Assembly: GCF_024168485.1 (NCBI RefSeq)
Contig: NZ_JALJVY010000005.1
Span: 186,001-250,000, forward strand
Length of the DNA stretch: 64,000 nucleotides
Source of the DNA: Sphingobium sp. OAS761
GTDB lineage: Bacteria > Pseudomonadota > Alphaproteobacteria > Sphingomonadales > Sphingomonadaceae
Reading direction: 5' to 3'
This document shows, piece after piece, positions 17,035 through 25,049 of the stretch. Below the pieces are notes generated by a model, which ran no database searches, was not told the DNA's origin, and was given only the letters and a program-made list of their open reading frames with translations. Positions within the stretch are counted from its first letter, which is position 1; every line of letters begins with the position of its first letter. Position numbers and translations under genes: made by a program.

Positions 17035-18158
17035 TTAGAAGTCTTTCTGCAAGCGCAGGGTGAGCGTTCGGGGCTGCATGGGCGTGCGCTGGTCAATCAG
17101 GCGCAGTGTGAAGGGATTGCCGTAACCAAAACTGTCTTCGCGCTGGTCCAGAAGATTGGCAACCGTCAACCCTGCCTTTCAATCGCCACGCGACAGTTCG
17201 GCGCCGATGTTGCGCGCCCGCCCGGCGTTGATGGTCCTGACGAGGCTGTCCGTTCCCAGCGTATCGCTCTGGACATTCTCCCAGCGGAGGCCGAACAGGC
17301 TGCCGTTCAACAGGAGGTGACCGCTGGCCAATGTCAGACGCCAGCCCAGTTCCAGGCTCTCAAGCTCGTCCGACTGGAAGGACCGGGCGCCCGGATCACC
17401 ATCCGTGTTGATGCCGCCGGGCCGCACCGCGCTCGCATACCGCAGCCGGACGACGCCCCGATCGAGCGGATGCCAGGACAGGGTCAGGCTTGGCGTGACC
17501 CCATTTTTGCGTGCCCGCCGCCTGGCCTAGCCAACCTGCTCATTATCGACGCGAGCAAGATATGCCCGCGCGCCGATGGTTGCCGACCAGCTTTTCCCCA
17601 GATGCTGCGTCAGTTCGCCGAACAAGGCCGCCTCAAGGCTGCCGTCATGCTGTGAAAGGAGCGGGATGTCGGGCGATGCCGCCGGCAAGAAGCTATCCTC
17701 CAGCGTGTTTTCTGCATGCAGGACATTCAGCCCGCGACCCACGGCCGGCGCGATGCCGGGTCGCTCAACCGTATCTCCTGGGTCGCGAGGCGTAGGAGAC
17801 GACGTTCTTCGAAGCCCAAATGGATCGCAAGGCCGAGGGCACTTGCGCGCGCTGTCGCATCATAGATGCTGCGCAACTCGTGCGTCACATAGGCACTCGC
17901 GGACGTGAGATCGAGTTCTCCCAGCTTGCCACGAACGGCCACCGTCGCGGCCAGGAAGTCGTTGTCGTGCGGCTCGGCCCGTGTCGTGCTGCGCTGAAGG
18001 CCGCGAAACGCATATTGGCTGTCGCGGACGTTGAGCCATTGGGTGGTGAGGCCGAAATCGGCGCGCCAACTCTCAGCGATCTGCCATCCCAGCATCGCGC
18101 GCTGGCCGGAACGCCGGCTTCGGCTCACATTCGACGCCCGGCGCGCTGGATCGTCGAC
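17035..18158 (-). pseudogene. TonB-dependent receptor remnant (C-terminal barrel, several lesions)
   Basis: Translating the minus strand gives clear barrel segments of a TonB-dependent receptor ending in LTLRLQKDF, with the usual terminal Phe at 17038-17040. The gene is broken in several ways. There is a 1-nt frameshift at about 17729 (after RRPWVAG), an in-frame TAG at 17527-17529, an in-frame TGA at 17179-17181 (probably a former Trp in LSRGD(W)KAG), and an apparent deletion just before it joining RNIGAE to LSRGD. The whole signal peptide, TonB box and plug are absent: upstream of about 18158 the frame continues into unrelated sequence. No function is possible. It resembles the siderophore/vitamin receptor class only in general terms. 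Confidence 0.85.
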
Positions 18159-18473
18159 AAGCTGGCGCACAAGCGCCGCGCCAGCGTAGTAGCGACCGCT
18201 ACCCACAAGGTCGGCGCAACCCGATACAATTTCGCTGCCAATGCGTAGCAGCATCGAAACGGCCACCACGGCATCGTCGCCATGCCCAAACGGCGAAACG
18301 CCGTCGCGTCGGTCGGTTCCAAGGACATGGCCGCAAACGAACAGCTTTTCGCCCAGGTCCTTGAAAGTTTCGGCGGTAAATTTTGCGAAGTCCATTCGTG
18401 CGGCAATACCCACAGGATCAACCGCAGCTTGCCCAATGGCATCGCGATGTAGGCCGAAGGCATTGTCGTTCAT
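18159..18473 (-). pseudogene. Unidentified protein fragment fused to the TonB-receptor remnant
   Basis: From ATG 18473 about 105 codons read through (MNDNAFGLHRDAIGQ ... YYAGAALVRQL) before the frame passes into receptor barrel sequence at VDDPARRASNV. The N-terminal part does not look like a signal peptide or plug domain; it contains a soluble-looking helical stretch (DDAVVAVSMLLRIGSEI). I do not recognise the family. The junction looks like a deletion that joined two unrelated genes. It lies between the receptor remnant and the tRNA-Ser 3' end. Confidence 0.55.
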
Positions 18474-18530
18474 GCGGACGCTATGTCGTAGCGATCATCG
18501 CGAATCACGCTTTCCCTATTGCCCGTCTCG

Positions 18531-18549
18531 TGTGGGACAAAATGTGGGA
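18531..18549 (+). repeat. TGTGGGA direct repeat near the tRNA-Ser 3' end
   Basis: TGTGGGA occurs at 18531-18537 and again at 18543-18549, in the AT-richer 129-bp stretch between the gene fragment and the tRNA. Its position just beyond the tRNA 3' end is where integrase-directed islands attach. It may be an arm-type integrase site left behind, but no integrase gene is present. Confidence 0.35.
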
Positions 18550-18602
18550 TGGCAAATGCGCTTCCCAAATTACGATTTTTTTCAGCTACTTAGGAAGGAA
18601 AT

Positions 18603-18694
18603 TGGCGGAGACGGAGGGATTCGAACCCTCGGTAGCCCCTTAAGGCTACGACGGTTTAGCAAACCGCTGGTTTCAGCCACTCACCCACGTCTCC
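18603..18694 (-). tRNA. tRNA-Ser (anticodon GCU)
   Basis: The minus strand folds as a class II tRNA. The acceptor stem is GGAGACG/CGTCTCC with discriminator G, and the CCA end is genomically encoded (18603-18605). The anticodon loop is TTTGCTAAA (anticodon GCT, reading AGC/AGU), there is a long variable arm TAGCCTTAAGGGGCTA, and the T loop is GGTTCGAATCC. The 92-nt length is normal for tRNA-Ser with CCA. A good sigma70-like promoter lies upstream. Confidence 0.97.
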
Positions 18695-18738
18695 GCACGA
18701 ATTTGCCCGCCGGAGAGACGGGCAGTGGCATGAGGCGC

Positions 18739-18767
18739 GCTATAGCGGTGCGTTTGCGGCATGGCAA
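18739..18767 (-). promoter_or_regulatory. Promoter of tRNA-Ser
   Basis: On the minus strand, TTGCCA (18762-18767) and TATAGC (18739-18744) are separated by 17 bp, a good match to the -35/-10 of a sigma70-type promoter. The predicted start lies about 38 nt before the mature tRNA, leaving a short leader that can form a GCCCG/CGGGC hairpin for processing. Confidence 0.65.
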
Positions 18768-18923
18768 CGGTCCTGTGCAGCGAAATTTTCGTGGCTTTCG
18801 ACAGGCCGGCATTTCGTTCCGCCCCGGAATCGACTCATGTCGCCGTTCGTTCATTGGCCTTTCAGCTTGAAGGGGGATAATCAGGATTTCGGGTAAAAGA
18901 GCTATGTTCGGGGAGCTATCGCC

Positions 18924-19730
18924 ATGATCGGCTATCTGAGGCAAAATGCCTCTCGTTGGACGCGTGCAGGTGCGCTGTTCGTCGCTCTGGGGAGCTTGGC
19001 GTTCGGGCCGGTTCCGGTCGAGGCGCAGGTGCGCACGATCGATCCCAATACGGCCATCGACGCCGATCTCGCACCGCCGCCGCCGGCGAACAGCACCCCG
19101 ACCGACCCGGGCGTGGACCCCAGCGTTTCGACCGACAGCAGCGTCTATGGCGGGGCGCAGACGGACAGCCAGGTCACGACCAGCGGCACCACGGCGACCG
19201 GCGCGCCGGTGACGGAAAATTCGCCGCCCGCCGCGATCGCACCGAGCGATTCCTATCAGGAGGACGATCTGATCGGCGCCGCCGAAGGCGTATTCGGAAA
19301 AGGCGCCGAGGGGCTGGCCGGCATCATCGAGAAAATCCTGAAGGACCAAGGCCGTCCCAATGCCTATATTGCCGGGCGCGAGGCGTCGGGCGCGTTTGTG
19401 GTCGGTTTGCGCTACGGATCGGGCACGCTGACCCACAAGATCGAGGGCAAGCGGGAGGTCTACTGGACGGGCCCGTCGATCGGCTTCGACGTCGGCGGCA
19501 ATGCGTCCAATACCTTTGTGCTGGTCTATAATCTCTACGACACACAGGACCTCTACCACCGTTTTCCGGCGGCCGAAGGCACGGCCTATCTCGTCGGCGG
19601 GTTCACCGCATCCTATCTGCGCTGGGGCAATGTGGTGCTGATCCCGATCCGGCTTGGCGTCGGCTACCGGCTGGGGGTGAACGCAGGCTATATGAAGTTC
19701 AGCGAAAAACGGAACTGGCTGCCGTTCTGA
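18924..19730 (+). CDS. eipA: EipA-family periplasmic envelope protein (DUF1134)
   Basis: The 268-aa product has an N-terminal signal peptide (ending near VEAQV), a long low-complexity Pro/Thr/Ser linker (about residues 45-105), and a C-terminal DUF1134 domain with AYIAGREASGAFVVGLRYG and YWTGPSIGFDVGGN. DUF1134 is the family of Brucella/Caulobacter EipA, a periplasmic protein needed for envelope integrity and conditionally essential. GGGAG precedes ATG 18924. It stands alone: tRNA-Ser lies upstream on the opposite strand, and it converges with dinB. Confidence 0.88.
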   Translation: MIGYLRQNASRWTRAGALFVALGSLAFGPVPVEAQVRTIDPNTAIDADLAPPPPANSTPTDPGVDPSVSTDSSVYGGAQTDSQVTTSGTTATGAPVTENSPPAAIAPSDSYQEDDLIGAAEGVFGKGAEGLAGIIEKILKDQGRPNAYIAGREASGAFVVGLRYGSGTLTHKIEGKREVYWTGPSIGFDVGGNASNTFVLVYNLYDTQDLYHRFPAAEGTAYLVGGFTASYLRWGNVVLIPIRLGVGYRLGVNAGYMKFSEKRNWLPF

Positions 19731-19736
19731 TAGCCG

Positions 19737-20825
19737 TCACAGCGACAGGGCGAGTTGCTCGTCTTGATCGCCCTCGCCATCCGGCTCCAGATTGTGCACG
19801 CCCAGCCCCAGCAATCGTGCACCCATCCTCAGCGGTAGTTGGGCCACCAGCAGGTCGCGCCCGGCCTGGGTCAGCTGGTCGGGCGAGCGCACCGGCGCGG
19901 AAAAGCTGCGCGAACGGGTGATGATGCGGAAATCGGCGAACTTCACCTTCAACGCGATCGTGCGTCCCCACGCCTGCGCCTTTTCGATGCGGGTCCACAG
20001 ATTGGCCGCGATCCGGTCCAGTTCGGTCAGCAGCGCTTCCTTTTCGACCAGATCGTCAAAAAACGTATCCTCAACGCTGACGGACTTGCGTTCCTGCCGT
20101 TCGCGCACGGGACGGTCGTCCTGGCCGCGGGCGGCGCGGTAGTAGAAATCCGCCGCGCTGCCGAACTGCATCTGGAGGAAGGGGAGATCACGCGCCCGCA
20201 GGTCGGCACCGGTTTCTATCCCCAGTGCCTGCATGCGCCGCGCCGTAACCGGCCCGACGCCGTGGATGCGGCGCACCGGCATCGCCGCCATGAACGCCGC
20301 GCCTTCGGACGGACGGACGATGCAGATTCCGTCCGGCTTGTTCTGGTCCGATGCGAGCTTAGCGATCAGCTTGTTGTAGGACACGCCGGCGGAGGCGGTG
20401 AGGCCGGTTTCTTCGCGGATCATGCGCCGAATCTCCTGCGCCACCTGGGTGGCGGAGGTGATGCCGGGCTTGTTCACCGTCACGTCGAGATAGGCTTCGT
20501 CCAGCGATAGCGGCTGGACGATGTCGGTGAAGCGGGCAAAGATGGCCCTTATCTGCGCGGATACGGATCGATAAACCTCGAACCGCGGCCTGACGAAGAC
20601 AAGATCGGGGCAAAGGCGCCGCGCGCGCGCGCCAGGCATCGCCGAGCGCACCCCGAATTTTCGCGCCTCATAGGAGCAGGTCGCGACCACCCCGCGCGGA
20701 CCGCCGCCGCCCACGGCGATCGCCCTGCCGCGCAGGTCGGGATCGTCGCGCTGTTCAACCGACGCGTAAAAGGCGTCCATGTCGATATGGATGATCTTGC
20801 GCGGTGAGGCGGGCGGCGAGTCCAT
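19737..20825 (-). CDS. dinB: DNA polymerase IV (Y family)
   Basis: The 362-aa product has the Y-family catalytic motifs HIDMDAFYASVEQRDDP at the N-terminus and SLDEAYLDVT about 100 residues later, which supply the metal-binding Asp and Glu residues. The little-finger domain follows from about residue 240. Pol IV is an error-prone translesion polymerase. No LexA box was identified by eye in the short gap to its upstream neighbour. It converges with eipA with 6 bp between stops. Confidence 0.95.
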   Translation of the reverse strand: MDSPPASPRKIIHIDMDAFYASVEQRDDPDLRGRAIAVGGGGPRGVVATCSYEARKFGVRSAMPGARARRLCPDLVFVRPRFEVYRSVSAQIRAIFARFTDIVQPLSLDEAYLDVTVNKPGITSATQVAQEIRRMIREETGLTASAGVSYNKLIAKLASDQNKPDGICIVRPSEGAAFMAAMPVRRIHGVGPVTARRMQALGIETGADLRARDLPFLQMQFGSAADFYYRAARGQDDRPVRERQERKSVSVEDTFFDDLVEKEALLTELDRIAANLWTRIEKAQAWGRTIALKVKFADFRIITRSRSFSAPVRSPDQLTQAGRDLLVAQLPLRMGARLLGLGVHNLEPDGEGDQDEQLALSL

Positions 20826-20867
20826 GACGTCAGCCGCTATGCCACGGCGGGCAACCGCACGACAATA

Positions 20868-21521
20868 TCAGTGCAGGACGCGCAGATTTTCCAGCAACGC
20901 CTCAAGATGCGCGCGGCTTATATGGCTCCAGACGTTATAGGTGCAGGTCTGCCCGCCTATGCGCACATAAGCGAGCGACTGCATCCCCTGCCCTTCCGGA
21001 TTGTCGGGCGGATACGGCTCGGCACCCATCAGCCCATAGCCCGCAAAGGCCGGTTGCGGCAGCGCCGACAGGTCCCGCATCAGCGGCCATTGCGCGTTGA
21101 GCCGCCGACGCTGCGCGGCCGGGTCTTCCCTGTCCACGTCCAATATGGCTGTTCCCGCGAAACCATAGGCACTGCGCAAACCGGGCATGTCGAACGCGAC
21201 CGCCCAGCCGCCTGCGAAGGATGCCGAGCGCGGCGTGCCGTCTGCACCCGCAGCGGACAGGAGAGCGAGCGGCGCACAGTCAGCATGATTCCTCGCGCGC
21301 TTCCATTGCGCCCGCGCGATCGCTTCGCCCGCCAGTTGCGAAGCCGACGCAGGCGCAGGCCGGGCATGGCCAGGATCGGCTGCGGGTTCGGCCGGCTGCG
21401 GCGAAGGCACGGCCGAATCATCCGGCCGGGTCGGAACCGGTTGCGGGTTTCGGGACTGTTCCGGCGTCCGGCTGTCGCAGCCCATGACCGTCAAGCCGGC
21501 AAGCGCAATCCACATCTTCAT
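20868..21521 (-). CDS. Predicted lipoprotein of unknown function
   Basis: The 217-aa product starts with a short lipoprotein signal peptide, lipobox TVMGC (Cys15), followed by a Pro-rich linker (about residues 20-60) and a compact domain with two later cysteines (NHADCAPLALL and GGQTCTYNVWSH). I do not recognise the domain. I chose ATG 21521 because it gives the lipoprotein signal. It lies between dinB and the DUF177 gene on the same strand, so it may be in one transcript. Location in the envelope is a safe inference; function is not. Confidence 0.75.
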   Translation of the reverse strand: MKMWIALAGLTVMGCDSRTPEQSRNPQPVPTRPDDSAVPSPQPAEPAADPGHARPAPASASQLAGEAIARAQWKRARNHADCAPLALLSAAGADGTPRSASFAGGWAVAFDMPGLRSAYGFAGTAILDVDREDPAAQRRRLNAQWPLMRDLSALPQPAFAGYGLMGAEPYPPDNPEGQGMQSLAYVRIGGQTCTYNVWSHISRAHLEALLENLRVLH

Positions 21522-21558
21522 GCTGCAAAGACGTGCAGGAGCGCGCGCCGGTTCCAGG

Positions 21559-22083
21559 CTAGTCCTTGCCCTTGAGCGCCGCGAGCGCCGCAAATGGCCC
21601 GGCCTGGTCTTCGCTCAACACGCCGGCGTCGTGCAGAAAGGCATCGGCGTCGGCGCTGCGGGGATAGGGATCCATCGCCAGGGCCACGGTTTCGGCGACG
21701 GCTTCGCCCATGTCGATCTGCTGTCCGTCAAACTCGATCGTGTCGCAGTCGTCGGCGTCCAGTTCCAGCTCTTCCTCCTCGGCATGCGGATCACGTTCCG
21801 GAATGAATCGCAGGACGAAATCGGTATCGACCGTTTCGGCCACAGGATTGCCGGTCGCGACGCAGGGCTGGGCCAGCGCGGCGCGCACCCGGCCCCGCGC
21901 CATGATCGCGCCGTCCTCCTCGCTCAGGCCATAGTCCGCTTCGAGCCGGTCGAGCGCCAGCAGACCGAACCGGCGCATCAGCGCGCCACGCTCTGCCGCG
22001 TCCGCCTCGATATGGGTGTCGCCGCCAAGGCGCCGTATCTGGTCAACTTTCACCGGGCGGGAAAATTCGGGCCTGTCGCTCAT
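21559..22083 (-). CDS. DUF177 (YceD-like) protein
   Basis: The 174-aa product begins MSDRPEFSRPVKVDQI and contains a highly acidic middle stretch (HAEEEELELDADDCDTIEFD) followed by AEAVALAMDPYPR-like sequence, typical of the DUF177/YceD family. In plants and bacteria relatives take part in 23S rRNA accumulation or ribosome assembly. In other genomes yceD sits next to rpmF, which is not present here. Its ATG overlaps the stop of the bc1 chaperone gene by 4 nt (ATGA), so the two are coupled. Confidence 0.85.
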   Translation of the reverse strand: MSDRPEFSRPVKVDQIRRLGGDTHIEADAAERGALMRRFGLLALDRLEADYGLSEEDGAIMARGRVRAALAQPCVATGNPVAETVDTDFVLRFIPERDPHAEEEELELDADDCDTIEFDGQQIDMGEAVAETVALAMDPYPRSADADAFLHDAGVLSEDQAGPFAALAALKGKD

Positions 22084-22622
22084 CCCAGATCCCCCGCCAT
22101 CAGCGCTTCCTGGCCCAGACATCCCAGCCGGGTCCATCGTTGGCGCAGCGCGGCCTCGACATGGTCGACGGCCTCGTCAGCGACGCTTTCCCCCCGGTAG
22201 AGATTGCGCCGAAGCGCCTCCCGAAGGTCCGCGCCATCCACCAGAGCGGCGCGATAAGCCCCAGTCCGACCACCAAGCGCGCTCATCATCCGGCCGATAT
22301 GCTTGCCGACCACGACATCGCCTATGCCTTCCTGCCGCAACTGGCCGTCCATGTCATTAACGAACAGTTCGGTGAGCCAGACCGCTTCCTGCCGGGCGCC
22401 GACCTGTTCCAGACGGACAAGCAGCAACGACAGGATGGCGACGATCATGTCGAACCGACCGTCTAGCGTGTCGGGCACCGCGCCCTCCACATACCAGTGC
22501 GGCCGTCGCCCCTCGGCGATCACGGCGTCGTAGAGCAGCCGCATCGTGTCCCGGGGGTCAGCACGGCCAAACAGGCGTTGGAGGAAGGAAGGTGCGGTGG
22601 ACACGGGACTCATGCTTTTCAT
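22080..22622 (-). CDS. Ubiquinol-cytochrome c chaperone (CBP3/UQCC-like)
   Basis: The 180-aa product fits the family of mitochondrial CBP3/UQCC1, which helps assemble cytochrome b into the bc1 complex. Recognisable stretches are LYDAVIAEGRRPHWYVEGAV and ELFVNDMDGQLRQEGIGD followed by VGKHIGRMMSALGGR. I chose ATG 22622; an ATG 3 codons later is equally possible. It precedes the DUF177 gene with ATGA overlap and is divergent from bamE across about 140 bp. Confidence 0.88.
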   Translation of the reverse strand: MKSMSPVSTAPSFLQRLFGRADPRDTMRLLYDAVIAEGRRPHWYVEGAVPDTLDGRFDMIVAILSLLLVRLEQVGARQEAVWLTELFVNDMDGQLRQEGIGDVVVGKHIGRMMSALGGRTGAYRAALVDGADLREALRRNLYRGESVADEAVDHVEAALRQRWTRLGCLGQEALMAGDLG

Positions 22623-22765
22623 ACGGATGGACGCGACGGCCTGTCGCGGGTCGCGCATGCGCCCTTGCCGGAGCCCGCGCAATTCCATATTGATCGCTGC
22701 GCCGCCCAATGCAATGGCGGCGCCCATCTTTTAGGTTCGCGGGTTCGCCCCCGCAGGAGAAGTCC

Positions 22766-23275
22766 ATGCCCCAGTTCCGCCGACAGTCCGCAAGTGGGCG
22801 CATCCTGCTTGCCATCGGCCTTGGCGCGCTGGTGATCGGGGCGTCGGGCTGCACCCGCATCCGTACCCATCAGGGCTATCAGGTCGACAAGCTGCTGGTC
22901 GATTCGGTTCAGCCGGGTATCGACAACCGCGCCTCGGTTGAAGGGACGCTGGGCCGCCCCAGTTTCGTGTCGCAGTTCGGCGAGCAGGACTGGTATTATG
23001 TGTCGCGCAACATGCGTCAGCTGGCCTTTTCCACGCCCAAGCCCGTGGATCAGACCGTATTGCGGGTGCGCTTCGACCAGGCCGGAAATGTTGTCGCGGT
23101 CGACCGCACCGGGCTGGAGCAGGTCGCCAAGATTTCGCCCACGGGCGACAAGACTCCGACGCTGGGTCGTCACCGCAGCCTGTTCAACGAGATTTTCGGC
23201 AATATCGGTGCGGTCGGCGCCGGCGGCATGGGGAGCGGCAGCGCCCCGTCGGGCAGCGGCCCGAACGGTAGCTGA
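22766..23275 (+). CDS. bamE: Outer membrane assembly lipoprotein BamE (SmpA/OmlA)
   Basis: The 169-aa product has lipobox GASGC (Cys29) and the SmpA/OmlA fold: HQGYQVDKLLVDSVQPGIDNRASVEGTLG is followed by WYYVSRNMRQLAF. BamE stabilises the BamA-BamD complex that inserts outer-membrane beta-barrels. The C-terminus is extended by a Gly/Ser-rich tail (about residues 145-169), which is common in alphaproteobacteria. CAGGAGA lies just before ATG 22766. Confidence 0.92.
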   Translation: MPQFRRQSASGRILLAIGLGALVIGASGCTRIRTHQGYQVDKLLVDSVQPGIDNRASVEGTLGRPSFVSQFGEQDWYYVSRNMRQLAFSTPKPVDQTVLRVRFDQAGNVVAVDRTGLEQVAKISPTGDKTPTLGRHRSLFNEIFGNIGAVGAGGMGSGSAPSGSGPNGS

Positions 23276-23314
23276 TTTCCGGATGCGGCCAGGGTCTCTG
23301 ACAAGGCCGCGACC

Positions 23315-23866
23315 ATGATTCGAAAGGCGTTCGGCACGGTGCGGGGCCTGGTCCGGCTCGCCATATCCTATCCGCAAGTGGCATTGGGGCTGGCCGCCGT
23401 TCGCCGGCCCGACCCGGCACAGGTCAGGCGACTGGTCTTCATATGCCAGGGCAATATCTGCCGCAGCGCCTATGCCGAAGTCGCGGCGCGGCGCGCCGGA
23501 ATGCGAACGGCCTCACTCGGCCTGTCGACGACCACCGGTCGCGCCGCCCATGGTCCCGCGATTGCCGCGGCCACATCCCTGGGGCTGGATCTGTCCGCAC
23601 ATCGGGCCATCGATCTGGCCGACCATGTTCCGCAGGACGGCGATCTGCTGCTGGCAATGGAGGTGCGGCAATTGCATCGGTTGGCGGCGCATCCCCGGCT
23701 TGGCGGCTTGCCCCGGATGTTGCTGGGGCAGTGGCATCGGCCGCCGCTGCCGCACCTGCATGATCCCTATGGGCTGGATGACCGCTATATGGCGACCTGC
23801 CTGAAAAGGATCGACCGCGCGGTCGCGCGGCTGGTCAGCGCCTTCCCCGGCGCGCGGCTTTCCTGA
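23315..23866 (+). CDS. Low-molecular-weight protein-tyrosine-phosphatase family protein
   Basis: The 183-aa product has the CX5R phosphate loop CQGNICRS (Cys44, Arg50), preceded by the VFI strand, and the general-acid motif HDPYG near residue 149. These residues define LMW-PTPs, which use a phospho-cysteine intermediate. An N-terminal extension of about 35 residues is unusual for the roughly 150-aa family. Such phosphatases often regulate tyrosine kinases of polysaccharide export; here the neighbouring convergent genes encode a polysaccharide deacetylase and an ATP-grasp enzyme. The 3' ends overlap by 32 bp. Confidence 0.88.
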   Translation: MIRKAFGTVRGLVRLAISYPQVALGLAAVRRPDPAQVRRLVFICQGNICRSAYAEVAARRAGMRTASLGLSTTTGRAAHGPAIAAATSLGLDLSAHRAIDLADHVPQDGDLLLAMEVRQLHRLAAHPRLGGLPRMLLGQWHRPPLPHLHDPYGLDDRYMATCLKRIDRAVARLVSAFPGARLS

Positions 23867-25049
23867 CGATCTGCATCATGTCGCGCAGGAAGGGCCGGGG
23901 GTCCGACCAGCTGAATACATAATAGCGGGCGCGGGGGTTAAGGAATCCGCCTACGAAGCCCAGCAGGTCAGGAAATGGCCGACGCCGGAAAAATGGATCG
24001 GCGATCCGTTGCGGCGCGAACAGGATGCGCAGCAATCGCTTCGTTTCGGGGACGATGTAGCGCGCGCAAATATCCTGTCGCGGCGACGGCGGCGCATCTT
24101 TCTGGTCCAGCACCGCGCGGCGATAGGCTTCCCATGCGAAATGCGCGCCGCAATGCCAGGCCAGCGGCAGACTGCCCCAGAAGCGGCCGTTGACTTCCAT
24201 CAGCCAATATTCTCCGCTTTCCCTGTCGTGGCGATATTCGACCATGGCCTGACCCTGCCAGCCGAGCGCGCGCAACAGGTCTTCCGACAGCGCCATCTGC
24301 GCCTGATGATCGCCAAGCGGTTCGGCCCGGCACAGCGTGGACACACCACCTTCGGGAGGCCATTCGTGCAGGCGACGGTGCTGGAACCGCAATGTCGCGA
24401 CGCCATTGTCCATATACAGCATCTGCCCCAGACCCACGCCCCGGCAATATTGCTGAATCAGCGGCCAATGGCCGATCGGCGCGTAGCGCGCGAGCAGCGC
24501 GACCAGTTCTTCGGGACCATGAACATATTCCGTCTTGAGCCATTCCAGCTCGCCCTGTTCCAACAAGGGCATCACGCGTGGCGGATTGGCCCATTTGGCG
24601 ACCAGCGGATAGCGCAGACTGGCCGCGCGCGCGGCAAAATCCTCGCCGGCTCTGGGTTGCCATGTCTGGGGAACGCTCAATCCCAAACCGGCCGCAACTT
24701 CCAGCGTGCTCAGTTTGTCGATGACTTTCGCCAGTGTCTCGGCACGCGGCACGAGCAGATGGCATTCCCCGATAATCGGCGGCAGGGCGGAAAGTTCGAT
24801 CAGATCGGTTTCACCGATCGCCAGAATTGCGCGCGCGCCCGTCTCCGCGATCAGGCCGGGCAACCAGCCTGCCGCCGGTCCGGACGGACGGATCGACCAG
24901 GTTCTGCAATGGCGCGACGCGATGGCGATCGCCGAGGGCGACCGTGCGATCCCGTGGACGGGAACGCCCCTTTCCCCCAGTTCACGGACGACCGTGAGGC
25001 CGATCGCATTTTCCAGCCCGAGAATGATGACGCCGGGAAGGTCGCTCAC
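23835..25049 (-). CDS. ATP-grasp carboxylate-amine ligase-like protein
   Basis: The 404-aa product has an N-terminal nucleotide/substrate domain (VIILGLENAIGLTVVREL), the ATP-binding region (RYPLVAKWANPP) and the C-terminal catalytic part with VEYRHD and the Mg-binding EVNGRFWGS, as in the carboxylate-amine/thiol ligase superfamily. I chose GTG 25049 because it overlaps the deacetylase stop as GTGA. Relatives occur in surface-polysaccharide clusters, but the amine and acid substrates are not predictable. Co-occurrence with the upstream polysaccharide deacetylase suggests amide formation on a deacetylated amino sugar; this is a hypothesis. Confidence 0.8.
   Translation of the reverse strand: MSDLPGVIILGLENAIGLTVVRELGERGVPVHGIARSPSAIAIASRHCRTWSIRPSGPAAGWLPGLIAETGARAILAIGETDLIELSALPPIIGECHLLVPRAETLAKVIDKLSTLEVAAGLGLSVPQTWQPRAGEDFAARAASLRYPLVAKWANPPRVMPLLEQGELEWLKTEYVHGPEELVALLARYAPIGHWPLIQQYCRGVGLGQMLYMDNGVATLRFQHRRLHEWPPEGGVSTLCRAEPLGDHQAQMALSEDLLRALGWQGQAMVEYRHDRESGEYWLMEVNGRFWGSLPLAWHCGAHFAWEAYRRAVLDQKDAPPSPRQDICARYIVPETKRLLRILFAPQRIADPFFRRRPFPDLLGFVGGFLNPRARYYVFSWSDPRPFLRDMMQIVRKAARRGRR

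Noticed and set aside
18383..18643. Plus-strand ORF ending within tRNA-Ser (product ending TEGFEPSVAP)
   Set aside because: The tail is the well-known spurious translation of a tRNA-Ser sequence. The tRNA fold is certain.
18695..18923. A small gene between tRNA-Ser and eipA
   Set aside because: Apart from the tRNA promoter no frame with a ribosome binding site and coding character was found.
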